DNA of 7,934 nucleotides from Candidatus Shapirobacteria bacterium (GTDB lineage: Bacteria; Patescibacteriota; Microgenomatia; VGLL01), in the NCBI GenBank assembly GCA_016866735.1, contig VGLL01000045.1, positions 1 through 7,934 of the forward strand, in the 5' to 3' direction. The position numbers and the translations under genes are program-made. The notes under the pieces are model-generated. The model was not told where the DNA came from, did no database searches, and worked only from the letters and a program-made list of their open reading frames with translations. Below, one piece after another: positions 1-6,749 of the stretch (position 1 is the first letter of the stretch; the number at the start of each line of letters is the position of its first letter).

Positions 1-963
1 CTGGGGATTTTAACCATCAGCCGGGCGATTACCGTCGGGAGTTTCCAAATGTACTTACAGGCGATTTATTCATTCCAGGGCAGCTTGACTGGTCTCGTAA
101 GTGAATTTCTGGACTTGTATGAAAATTTTCTTTTTGTGACTGATTTAATTTGGTTTATCAACACTGAACCGAAAATTACCTCTGGTAAAAAGAAATTCCC
201 CGATAGAGTCCGTAGGGGACTTGAATTTAGAGATGTTTGGTTTCGGTACAAACCAGATCAGCCGTGGATTCTTAAAGGGATTAACCTCCAATTGGCGGCA
301 AGAGAGAATCTAGCAATCGTTGGCGAAAATGGTGCCGGTAAAACCACCCTAATAAAGCTTTTATGTCGATTCTATGATCCTCAAAAAGGGGAAATTCTAG
401 TTGACGGAATAAATTTAAAAGAATTTGATCGCAGTAGTTTGTGGAAAAATCTTACTGTCCTCTTTCAAAATTTTGAAGGTTTTCCTTTCACTGCTCGGGA
501 ATCGATCGGTTACGGACGGGTAGAAAATGTAGAAGATATTGCCCTTGTTACTCAATCGGCTAAACAATCGACTATCCATGAATTTATTGCAGGCCTGCCA
601 TTGAGGTACGAGAATCCTTTAACGACCGATTTTGAGAAAGGAGTTGAGCCATCAGGGGGCCAATGGCAAAGGATTGGGCTAGCGCGAGTACTTTTCCGAA
701 GAGCACAAGTGGTTATCCTGGACGAACCGACCTCGAACGTTGATCCAAAATCCGAAGAAGAAATCTTTGAGAAGATTATGGAATTAACCGCCAAGAAGAA
801 TTTAATTCTAATTTCCCATCGTTTCTCCACCGTCCGTCGGGCCAATAAAATCTGTGTTATAGACAAAGGACAAATAACAGAGATGGGAACGCACGAAGAA
901 TTGATAAAGAAGAGAAAGCTTTACGCCGAGCTTTTTAATCTTCAGGCAAAAGCTTACCATTAA
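1..963 (+). CDS. ABC exporter, membrane/ATPase half-transporter (5' truncated)
   Basis: This is the C-terminal part of an ABC exporter subunit with a fused membrane domain and ATPase. The frame is open from base 1, so the gene starts outside the window; the ATG at 49 is internal. About the first 60 codons are hydrophobic or amphipathic and look like the end of the transmembrane domain. The ATPase follows: Walker A GENGAGKTT (322-348), Q-loop Gln (466-468), signature PSGGQ (649-663), Walker B VVILDEP (709-729), D-loop SNVD, and H-loop His (817-819). All catalytic elements are present, so the enzyme should be active. The signature has Pro where LSGGQ has Leu, and the FQNFEGFPFTARESI stretch resembles the exporter subfamily with FQDF-type Q-loops. 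The substrate cannot be told from sequence; lipid, peptide or drug export are all possible. The last 29 bp overlap the convergent mtaB. Family assignment is firm; function is general only. Confidence 0.95.
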   Translation: MGILTISRAITVGSFQMYLQAIYSFQGSLTGLVSEFLDLYENFLFVTDLIWFINTEPKITSGKKKFPDRVRRGLEFRDVWFRYKPDQPWILKGINLQLAARENLAIVGENGAGKTTLIKLLCRFYDPQKGEILVDGINLKEFDRSSLWKNLTVLFQNFEGFPFTARESIGYGRVENVEDIALVTQSAKQSTIHEFIAGLPLRYENPLTTDFEKGVEPSGGQWQRIGLARVLFRRAQVVILDEPTSNVDPKSEEEIFEKIMELTAKKNLILISHRFSTVRRANKICVIDKGQITEMGTHEELIKKRKLYAELFNLQAKAYH

Positions 964-2269
964 GAGTCTGGTCGGTTGCTCCTAGAATTTTTATCTCCCT
1001 AATTTGGCCCGGTAAGACTTTTTCATTTTCACATCTTGCTAATACTTTCCAGGAGTTATCGGCGAGAGTTTCCCAAGTGTTATTTTTGAGTTTTCTAATA
1101 AAAAGGCAGGGGAATACCTGGCTAACTAGTTTTTTAGCCTCTTTTCCTCTGATTTTCTGGACTGCGGCAAGAATAGTTTTAACTCTTTCTCTTTTAATGT
1201 TTGCTGGTAAATCGCGCCATTTTTCTTGGCCAATCAATTTATCCGCCATTGTTCCTGGTCTTCTGGAAAAAGGAAAAACATGAGCGTAGGTTATTTTTGC
1301 TTGTTTAATGAATTGAAGTGTTTCTCGGAACTCCTTTTCTGTTTCGCCGGGAAAGCCAATAATAATATCTGCCCGAAGAACGAATTGGGCAATCCTCCGT
1401 TTAATATATTGGAGTATTTTTAAGAGCCTTCCGGTGTCAGTTTTCCGACCCATTCTGGTTAAAACCGTTGACGAACCTGATTGCAATGATAGATGCCAAT
1501 ATCGAGATAACCTGCCGTGGCCATTTTCCCAATCATTAATCCAAATTTTGGCGAATTCTTTGTTTAAAACTTGCGGATCTAATGAAGAAAGACTTATTCT
1601 TTCAATTCTAGTTTCTTCAAGAATTTCCCTTAAGAGAGCGGTTAAGTCAGTTTTTGGTTTTAGATCCATTCCATAGAGATGGAGATTTGTGCCCGTGAGA
1701 ATAATTTCTTTGCATCTTTGTATCCCTGCCTTGCCGGCAGGCAGGCCTGCATCTTTGCATCTCTGTATAATTTCTTCGGGAGTTTTGCTTCTGGGTTTCC
1801 CCCGAAGATAGGGAACGATGCAATAACCACAGAACCGATTACAGCCATCTTGAATCTTGATTAACTTCCGGCCCGAGTGTAGATATTTATCTCGAAAGGA
1901 AGCCTTTTTTGTCGGCAAGGGAAAGGGAAATTTTTGTTTAATTAATTGAACTGTGATTCCTTTTTCTTCGTTTGAGATAAAGAGATCGGCTTCGGGTAAA
2001 TTAATTTTCATTTTTTGTTTGGCGCTTACGCTACACCCTACTACTACCAAGAAGCTTTTGGAATAAAGGCGCCGGAAATGGCGAATCGCTTTCCTTGTTT
2101 CTCTCTCTGCCTTTTGAGTAACAACGCAGGTATTAATTAGGACAAGATTTGGTGATCTACCCTTGGCTTGATGAAAACCATAGCGAGTCAGTTCTGTAAT
2201 GATTTCCTCAATTTCTGCTTGGTTTACCCGACAGCCTAGAGAATAAGTAAGAAAAGTTAGTTTTCCCAT
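935..2269 (-). CDS. mtaB: tRNA (t6A37) methylthiotransferase, MtaB-like radical SAM protein
   Basis: A 444-residue methylthiotransferase. MtaB converts t6A at position 37 of ANN-decoding tRNAs to ms2t6A, using two 4Fe-4S clusters and SAM. The N-terminal UPF0004 domain carries the three cluster cysteines C13 (SLGCRVN), C48 (NTCVVT) and C79 (VVGCSV). The radical SAM motif CNRFCGYC supplies C143, C147 and C150. Glycine-rich and strand motifs follow (ILTGTN, near 190; DIIIGFPGETEKEF), and the last 60 or so residues fit a degenerate TRAM RNA-binding domain. SLGCRVNQAE favours MtaB over MiaB or RimO, but this is judged by eye. Residues 168-187 contain a 15-residue in-frame duplication with inserted GLPAGKAG, absent from the family as I know it. 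The ATG at 2267-2269 lies 9 nt after a minus-strand extended -10 with no Shine-Dalgarno sequence, suggesting a leaderless mRNA. It is divergent from the next gene and its tail overlaps the ABC exporter. Confidence 0.93.
   Translation of the reverse strand: MGKLTFLTYSLGCRVNQAEIEEIITELTRYGFHQAKGRSPNLVLINTCVVTQKAERETRKAIRHFRRLYSKSFLVVVGCSVSAKQKMKINLPEADLFISNEEKGITVQLIKQKFPFPLPTKKASFRDKYLHSGRKLIKIQDGCNRFCGYCIVPYLRGKPRSKTPEEIIQRCKDAGLPAGKAGIQRCKEIILTGTNLHLYGMDLKPKTDLTALLREILEETRIERISLSSLDPQVLNKEFAKIWINDWENGHGRLSRYWHLSLQSGSSTVLTRMGRKTDTGRLLKILQYIKRRIAQFVLRADIIIGFPGETEKEFRETLQFIKQAKITYAHVFPFSRRPGTMADKLIGQEKWRDLPANIKRERVKTILAAVQKIRGKEAKKLVSQVFPCLFIRKLKNNTWETLADNSWKVLARCENEKVLPGQIREIKILGATDQTLNGKLLPED
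1708..1768. repeat. 45-bp in-frame duplication with GC-rich palindrome inside mtaB
   Basis: Two 16-bp direct repeats, 1708-1723 and 1753-1768, differ at one base and sit 45 bp apart, exactly 15 codons. Between them is a near-perfect palindrome, 1725-1745: arms CCTGCC and GGCAGG around TGCCGGCA, with one bulged T at 1731. A second perfect 10-bp palindrome, GCAGGCCTGC, follows at 1741-1750. On the mtaB strand the unit reads IQRCK-DAGLPAGKAG-IQRCK. It looks like a small palindromic element that entered with a duplication of the target, comparable in principle to Rickettsia palindromic elements. I recall GLPAGKAG-like insertions from Patescibacteria proteins, but that is memory, not a search. Confidence 0.75.
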
Positions 2270-2278
2270 CAGCCTGTG

Positions 2279-2287
2279 ATTTTAACA
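2279..2287 (-). promoter_or_regulatory. Extended -10 promoter of mtaB
   Basis: On the minus strand this reads TGTTAAAAT, a TGn extended -10 with hexamer TAAAAT (2279-2284). The mtaB ATG begins 9 nt further on, so the predicted start of transcription, near 2272, leaves only about 3 nt of leader. The -35 position (2302-2307, TTCAAT on that strand) is weak. Confidence 0.55.
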
Positions 2288-2297
2288 GAAAAAAGAA

Positions 2298-2303
2298 TAA
2301 AAT
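2298..2303 (+). promoter_or_regulatory. -10 box of the spermidine-synthase-like gene
   Basis: The hexamer TAAAAT lies 9 nt before the ATG at 2313, predicting transcription from about 2310 and a leader of about 3 nt. There is no TG extension and no good -35. It mirrors the mtaB -10 across a 13-bp centre (2285-2297). Support comes mainly from the same spacing at neighbouring genes. Confidence 0.4.
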
Positions 2304-2312
2304 TGAAAAGCG

Positions 2313-2978
2313 ATGGTAAATATTCCTTCCTTTTTCTGGCCTCAGGTGCTGGAGAGAACTTCTTCTCCCATTTCCGGAGAAATAAAAGTCATCGAGCAGT
2401 TTGGTAAGCGATCGCTAGAAATTGGGGGAATTACCCAAAGCGGGGGAATAGTTGGAAGGATATGGGAGAAGAGCCTGAAGAATGTTCAAAAGCTCAAACA
2501 CTCAAAAGTTCAAAATTGCCTCATTCTTGGGCTGGGTGCCGGAACGGCGGCGCAAATAATAGCTGGACTTTGGCCAAAGGCAAATATTACCGGAATTGAA
2601 ATTGACCCAGAGGTAGTAAGATTAGGAAAAAAATACTTCGGACTGGAAGAGATACCAAAGCTTAAGGTGGCAATTACCGACGCGATAAAGTGGGCCACTT
2701 GTTCTAATGATTTAAATCATGATAACAAGTTTGACCTGGTTTTGGTTGATTTGTATGCTGGCGCTAAGTTTCCTGGGCAAGCAGAGAAAGAAGTATTTTT
2801 AGGGCAAATTAGAAAGCTACTGACAGGTAGCGGCACGGTGATTATCAATCGCCTCTACGGGAAGAAGGAACAAGAAGAAGCGGATAATTTTTTAAGAAAA
2901 TGTCAGAAAGCTTTTAATAGAGTTGAGGCTAAAAAAGTAATTTGTAACCTGATGATATATTGTCGAAATTCGAGTTAG
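2313..2978 (+). CDS. Spermidine-synthase-like SAM-binding protein
   Basis: A 221-residue Rossmann-fold protein of the spermidine synthase/SAM methyltransferase type. Motif I is LILGLGAGT (70-78). The next strand, ITGIEIDPEVV (92-102), gives acidic E96 for the cofactor ribose. TDA (122-124) fits the adenine-contact position, and FDLVLVDLYAG (140-150) ends the fourth strand. The N-terminal part (1-55) is a short beta-rich segment with ITQSGGIVGRIW, as in polyamine-synthase-like proteins. The protein is shorter than true spermidine synthases (about 280-300 residues) and lacks a clear DxxDPxGP loop. Aminopropyl transfer is therefore unproven; it may be a methyltransferase or an orphan paralogue. 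Residues 58-68 are encoded by an 8-bp tandem repeat just before motif I. The start is the first ATG, 9 nt after a -10 box, with no clear Shine-Dalgarno sequence. The stop is 59 bp before secA. Confidence 0.82.
   Translation: MVNIPSFFWPQVLERTSSPISGEIKVIEQFGKRSLEIGGITQSGGIVGRIWEKSLKNVQKLKHSKVQNCLILGLGAGTAAQIIAGLWPKANITGIEIDPEVVRLGKKYFGLEEIPKLKVAITDAIKWATCSNDLNHDNKFDLVLVDLYAGAKFPGQAEKEVFLGQIRKLLTGSGTVIINRLYGKKEQEEADNFLRKCQKAFNRVEAKKVICNLMIYCRNSS
2486..2517. repeat. Four tandem 8-bp units (TCAAAANN) inside a gene
   Basis: The units TCAAAAGC, TCAAACAC, TCAAAAGT and TCAAAATT run head to tail from 2486 to 2517. They encode roughly VQKLKHSKVQN, a charged linker directly before the first Rossmann strand. 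Three units make eight codons, so copy-number change by threes keeps the frame. It looks like a microsatellite-style expansion tolerated at a loop. Confidence 0.6.
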
Positions 2979-2997
2979 GACCTAGCCTTTTCCGGCG

Positions 2998-3026
2998 TGA
3001 TATAATCAAGCTTAGCTTGATATAAT
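2998..3026 (+). promoter_or_regulatory. Tandem extended -10 promoters of secA
   Basis: The sequence TGATATAATCA occurs twice, at 2998-3008 and 3018-3028. Each copy holds a perfect extended -10, TGATATAAT, with TATAAT at 3001-3006 and 3021-3026, offset by 20 bp. The upstream copy predicts transcription from about 3013 and a leader of about 25 nt that includes GGAG at 3030-3033. The downstream copy predicts transcription from about 3033 and a leader of about 5 nt without it. Neither has a convincing -35, as is usual for extended -10 promoters. Confidence 0.65.
3005..3021. repeat. 17-bp perfect inverted repeat between the two secA -10 boxes
   Basis: ATCAAGCT and AGCTTGAT (3005-3012 and 3014-3021) are perfect reverse complements around a single T at 3013. 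The arms touch the end of the first TATAAT and the start of the second. A one-base loop cannot form an RNA hairpin as such, so a protein-binding operator is more likely than a transcript structure. It may also simply be how the promoter duplication arose. Confidence 0.55.
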
Positions 3027-3037
3027 CATGGAGATCA

Positions 3038-5692
3038 ATGCTTAAGTTTTTAGCAAAGCTTCTCGATACAAGCCAAAAGGAACTAAATCGTCTCTGGCCG
3101 CTAGTGGAAAAAATAAATTCGCTGGAGAAAGAAACAGTGCGTCTTACTGACGAGCAATTAAAGGCCAAAACAGCCGAGTTTAGACAACGGTTGGAAAAGG
3201 AAAACCTCGACGGCTTACTTGTCCCGGCTTTTGCTGTCTGCCGAGAGGCGATTAGAAGAACCATTGGCGAGCGCGCCTTTGATGTTCAGCTTTTAGCGGC
3301 GATAATTTTGAGCCAGGGTAATATTGCCGAACAGAAAACAGGCGAGGGGAAAACCCTTTGCGCTCCCCTTGCCCTTTATTTGAGGGCGCTGGCCGGTAGG
3401 GGTTGCCACCTGGTAACCGTTAACGATTATCTGGCGCGGCGCGACTCTGGCTGGTACGGCCGGGCGCTCAATTTTTTGGGATTAAAAGTTGCCTCGATAA
3501 TCCACGAACAGTCACTCTTATTTGACCCAGAATTTATGGATGAGTCGGCGACAGATGAAAGATTGGCCCATCTCCGGCCGATTTCGCGAAAAGAGGCGTA
3601 TTTGGCCGACGTTACTTACGGGACGAATAACGAATTTGGCTTTGACTATCTGCGCGACAATATGGTAAGTAGCCTTTCGGAAATGGTTCAGGGCGGGCAT
3701 CATTTTGCCATCGTTGACGAAGTTGACTCGATACTTATTGATGAGGCCAGAACCCCGCTGATAATTTCTGCTCCCGATACCGAACCGACTAATAAATATT
3801 ACGATTTTGCCCGCTTAGTGGAAAAGCTATCGGCTGACACCGATTTTACGGTCGACGAGAAAGTAAAAGTAGCTAACCTTACCGATCATGGAATTAAGAA
3901 AGTAGAAAAGCTTTTAGGCGTGAGTAATTTATACGAAAAGGATTTTGAAACACTTCACCATATCGAGAACGCCTTACGGGCAAAGACCTTGTTTCATCGG
4001 GATAAGGACTATGTGGTTAAAGAAGACCAAATTATTATTGTGGATGAGTTTACTGGTCGGCTAATGTTCGGCCGGCGCTGGTCCGAGGGGTTGCACCAAG
4101 CGGTTGAGGCGAAAGAAGGCGTGGTGATTCAGCAGGAATCGAGGACACTGGCGACAATTTCTTTCCAAAATTATTTCCGTCTGTATGAAAAGTTGGCGGG
4201 GATGACGGGTACGGCCATGACCGAGGCAGAGGAGTTCAACAAAATTTATAAGCTAGATGTCTTGGCGATACCCACCAATAAACCGATGATTAGGAGGGAT
4301 AACGCCGACGTAGTTTATAAGACCCAGCGAGCCAAATACGCCGCTGTCGTACGGGAGATTGAGGATTGCCACAAAAGAGGCCAACCGGTTTTGGTGGGAA
4401 CCACCTCGATTGAGAAAAATGAAATAATTGATGACTTTTTAAATCATAAAGGTGTTCCCCACCAACTGCTAAACGCCAAATATCACGAGAAGGAAGCTTT
4501 AATTATCGCCCAGGCGGGAATGAAAGGGGCAGTAACGGTGGCCACTAACATGGCTGGTCGAGGAGTTGACGTCATTTTGGGGGGAAAGCCGCCTGATCGG
4601 CCGGAGAGTATCAGCACAGACAAGTGGCCGGAAACAGCGGAGTATAAAAACTGGCAGAAGGTTCACGATGAAGTAATTCGACTTGGCGGTCTTCACGTAA
4701 TCGGCACCGAAAGACACGAATCGAGGCGAATTGATAACCAATTGCGGGGAAGGTCGGGGAGACAAGGCGACCCGGGTTCTTCGCGTTTCTTTGTCGCCCT
4801 GGATGATGACTTGATGCGTATTTTTGGCGGCGAACAGGTCTCCCGGCTAATGACGATGTTTAAAATGCCCGAAGACATTCCTCTGGAGCACGCCATGGTT
4901 AACCGGGCAATGGAGCAAGCCCAGGTGAAAGTCGAGGGTTTCAACTTTGATGCCCGGAAGCACCTGGTAGAGTATGATGATGTAGCTAACAAACACCGAG
5001 AGATTGTTTACAATTTGCGCAAAAAAGTTTTGAGCGGGGAAAGCCTTAGGGGGGAAATTTTAGAAAAGATTAACCAAGAGTTAGAAGGTTTAACCCAGGC
5101 GTATTCCCCAGAAGGCTATACCGAACCTGAATACCAAAATATTATCCGGGGGTTTTGCGAGATCGTCCCTTTCGATGACAGATCGCAAGAAAATCTCAAA
5201 TCTCAAATCGCCGGCCGTAAGTCGGCAGACGAAATAAAAGACTTCCTTTTCAAGATTGTTACCGATCTCTACGAGTCAAGAGAGAAACAAGTTGGCCCCG
5301 ACTTAGCCAAGGAAATCGAAAAATTTGCTTACCTTTCCTCAATAGATCGTCTTTGGATGGACCATTTGGACGCCCTAGACGATCTTCGCGACGGAGTAGG
5401 CTTGCGCGGCAATAATGATCGGGAAAGACTGATGATCTATAAAAATGATGCTTTCAATATGTTTGAAACCCTTATTAAACAGATTGATTATGAAATCGTG
5501 AGGAGGATTTTCCGTATTCAGGCGGTTCCGCAATTTGCTCGACCGCCAATTCCCCCTCCGGCCAGATCTGCGCCTCAGGCCGGCCCGGTCGGGCAGCCAG
5601 CTCCGGCTCTTGAAAAACTCGGCCGCAACGATCCATGTTGGTGCGGTAGCGGCAAGAAGTATAAAAAATGCCACTATCCGCAAGTAGGTTAG
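3038..5692 (+). CDS. secA: SecA preprotein translocase ATPase
   Basis: An 884-residue, full-length SecA, the ATPase that pushes unfolded preproteins through SecYEG. NBD1 has Walker A TGEGKT (ending K105-T106) and Walker B VDEVDSILIDEART (D227, E228). The preprotein cross-linking domain follows, ending near GMTGTAMTEAEEF. NBD2 has MAGRGVD (505-511) and the arginine-finger motif LRGRSGRQGDPGSS (from 569). The helical scaffold/wing holds SSIDRLWMDHLDALDDLRDG (around 767-786). A proline-rich linker leads to a SEC-C zinc tail with C867, C869, C878 and H879. Residues 152-183 are about 20 longer than in Escherichia coli SecA. A 7-bp tandem repeat encodes NLKSQI at 719-724. The ATG at 3038 fits the family N-terminus and has GGAG 4 nt upstream. 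An ATG at 3028 is out of frame and ends after five codons. The next gene starts 10 bp after the stop, so the two are probably co-transcribed. Confidence 0.98.
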   Translation: MLKFLAKLLDTSQKELNRLWPLVEKINSLEKETVRLTDEQLKAKTAEFRQRLEKENLDGLLVPAFAVCREAIRRTIGERAFDVQLLAAIILSQGNIAEQKTGEGKTLCAPLALYLRALAGRGCHLVTVNDYLARRDSGWYGRALNFLGLKVASIIHEQSLLFDPEFMDESATDERLAHLRPISRKEAYLADVTYGTNNEFGFDYLRDNMVSSLSEMVQGGHHFAIVDEVDSILIDEARTPLIISAPDTEPTNKYYDFARLVEKLSADTDFTVDEKVKVANLTDHGIKKVEKLLGVSNLYEKDFETLHHIENALRAKTLFHRDKDYVVKEDQIIIVDEFTGRLMFGRRWSEGLHQAVEAKEGVVIQQESRTLATISFQNYFRLYEKLAGMTGTAMTEAEEFNKIYKLDVLAIPTNKPMIRRDNADVVYKTQRAKYAAVVREIEDCHKRGQPVLVGTTSIEKNEIIDDFLNHKGVPHQLLNAKYHEKEALIIAQAGMKGAVTVATNMAGRGVDVILGGKPPDRPESISTDKWPETAEYKNWQKVHDEVIRLGGLHVIGTERHESRRIDNQLRGRSGRQGDPGSSRFFVALDDDLMRIFGGEQVSRLMTMFKMPEDIPLEHAMVNRAMEQAQVKVEGFNFDARKHLVEYDDVANKHREIVYNLRKKVLSGESLRGEILEKINQELEGLTQAYSPEGYTEPEYQNIIRGFCEIVPFDDRSQENLKSQIAGRKSADEIKDFLFKIVTDLYESREKQVGPDLAKEIEKFAYLSSIDRLWMDHLDALDDLRDGVGLRGNNDRERLMIYKNDAFNMFETLIKQIDYEIVRRIFRIQAVPQFARPPIPPPARSAPQAGPVGQPAPALEKLGRNDPCWCGSGKKYKKCHYPQVG
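5191..5209. repeat. 7-bp tandem repeat (AAATCTC) inside secA
   Basis: AAATCTC occurs at 5191-5197 and 5198-5204, followed by a partial AAATC (5205-5209). It encodes NLKSQI (residues 719-724) in a variable stretch before the final helical scaffold segment. The array is short and could be chance; similar NLKSQI-coding repeats are familiar to me from Patescibacteria assemblies, but this is recollection. Confidence 0.4.
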
Positions 5693-5699
5693 AAAGAAG
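5691..5699 (+). promoter_or_regulatory. Purine-rich ribosome binding site of the LCP gene
   Basis: AGAAAGAAG begins inside the secA stop codon (TAG, 5690-5692) and lies 3 nt before GTG 5703, 6 nt before TTG 5706 and 15 nt before ATG 5715. Spacing favours TTG 5706 or GTG 5703 over the ATG. Unlike the promoter-proximal genes, this internal operon gene does show a Shine-Dalgarno-like tract. Confidence 0.45.
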
Positions 5700-5702
5700 T
5701 TC

Positions 5703-6749
5703 GTGTTGAGAAAAATGCATTTTTTGGAGCGAAAGAGATTTATTTTTCCCACGGTTTTGGTTCTCCTGATCGGAGTACCTCTGCTTTTTTTGGCCATCTT
5801 TTTTGCCCGTTTTCTCTCTTCCTCTCATCTTTCTTTCTCCGAAGTATGGCAAAAACTTAATCTTGCTAGAAAAGAGACTCGCTTGCTGCCAGCCGATAGA
5901 ATCAATTTTTTAATATTGGGGCTTGACCAGCGCAACGATCAGCTCGAGCACACCCTTCTCACCGACGCCATTATTTTTGCCTCCTTTGATCTTAAAAAAA
6001 GCAAAGCGCAGATGATTTCTCTTCCCCGCGATCTTTGGATTTCTCCCTTAAAAACTAAAATTAATGCCCTTTATTACTACGGACAGCAAAGCATTGTGGG
6101 GGATGGCCTTAATTATGTAAGCGGCGAAATCTCTCTGGTCTTAGGTCAACCGCTTCATTATACCCTTATTTTAGATTATAACGACCTTGGTTATTTGGTT
6201 GATGCAGTCGGGGGAATTGATGTTTTTCTCGAAGAGAGTTTTAGCGACAAGAAATATCCCAATCCTGCTTATATCGAGGCAACTAGTAGCGGTGAACCGC
6301 AATACAAAACAGTGACTTTCAACGCCGGTCTTAACCATCTTAATGGCGAAAGGACGCTCGAGTTTGTTCGCTCTCGCTCCAGTGCAAACCTGGAAGAAGG
6401 AACCGATTTGGCAAGATCCTCAAGGCAGGTCGATGTTTTTAGGGCTTTCTTGGTTAAACTCAAAAGCAGGCAAGTTCTCTTAAGCCCCCGAAAACTGGGC
6501 TCTCTTTATCGCTTTTGGAGAGAGAAAATTAAGACTAATTTAACTGATGAAGATTTGCTGGCGATTTTACTGAAGGTCTTTCCGATTCGAAAGATCGAAA
6601 TCTCGCAAGTAGGTATTCCGATAACGCTTGAGTCAACGGGGGCAATTTTAGCGCACCCGCCCATTAAAAAATACGGACAGTGGGTTTTTGCGCCGCAAGC
6701 CGGCAACTGGTCCGAGCTACAGAAATTTGTCCAAGACTCGCTTCGCTGA
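5703..6749 (+). CDS. LytR-CpsA-Psr (LCP) family cell-envelope protein
   Basis: A 348-residue, membrane-anchored LCP protein. The family transfers undecaprenyl-linked glycopolymers to the cell wall or, in some lineages, to surface proteins. A short basic N-terminus precedes one transmembrane helix (about 13-35), placing the rest outside. The LCP domain follows: NFLILGLDQR (68-77, D75 and R77), LLTDAII (D88), SLPRDLW (R109, D110), VDAVGGIDVFLEE (166-178), then LNGERTLEFVRSR (R223, R225) and GTDLARSSRQ (D235, R238, R241). These match the conserved charged residues that hold the lipid pyrophosphate and metal. No C-terminal LytR_C domain is present. GTG 5703, TTG 5706 and ATG 5715 are possible starts; GTG is chosen as the longest with an adjacent purine tract. 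It lies 10 bp after secA, which suggests one transcript. The stop TGA supplies the TG of the next gene's promoter. The glycopolymer is unknown. Confidence 0.92.
   Translation: MLRKMHFLERKRFIFPTVLVLLIGVPLLFLAIFFARFLSSSHLSFSEVWQKLNLARKETRLLPADRINFLILGLDQRNDQLEHTLLTDAIIFASFDLKKSKAQMISLPRDLWISPLKTKINALYYYGQQSIVGDGLNYVSGEISLVLGQPLHYTLILDYNDLGYLVDAVGGIDVFLEESFSDKKYPNPAYIEATSSGEPQYKTVTFNAGLNHLNGERTLEFVRSRSSANLEEGTDLARSSRQVDVFRAFLVKLKSRQVLLSPRKLGSLYRFWREKIKTNLTDEDLLAILLKVFPIRKIEISQVGIPITLESTGAILAHPPIKKYGQWVFAPQAGNWSELQKFVQDSLR

Noticed and set aside
589..598. Second copy of the 10-bp palindrome GCAGGCCTGC, matching 1741-1750 in mtaB
   Set aside because: Here it encodes AGLP in the usual xxLPxxY context of ABC exporters, so it is ancestral coding sequence and the match is probably chance.
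649..663. PSGGQ signature as a sign of an inactive ABC ATPase
   Set aside because: Only the least critical residue of LSGGQ differs, all other catalytic motifs are intact, and I believe EPSGGQ variants occur naturally in this exporter group.
913..936. Hairpin near the ABC exporter stop as a bidirectional terminator
   Set aside because: The 8-bp stem has one G-U pair and its T residues are used in the stem, leaving no proper T-tract on either strand; it lies fully inside coding sequence.
1660..1864. Overlapping ORFs on both strands across the mtaB insertion
   Set aside because: They arise because the GC-rich palindrome lacks stops in several frames; no start signal or protein family supports them over mtaB.
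3028..3042. ATG at 3028 as the secA start or a leader peptide
   Set aside because: It is out of frame with secA and ends after five codons; it contains the GGAG used for the real ATG at 3038.
5375..5852. Minus-strand ORFs of 125-140 residues over the secA/LCP junction
   Set aside because: They are antisense to the SEC-C tail and the LCP transmembrane start, both clearly real, and show no recognisable domain.
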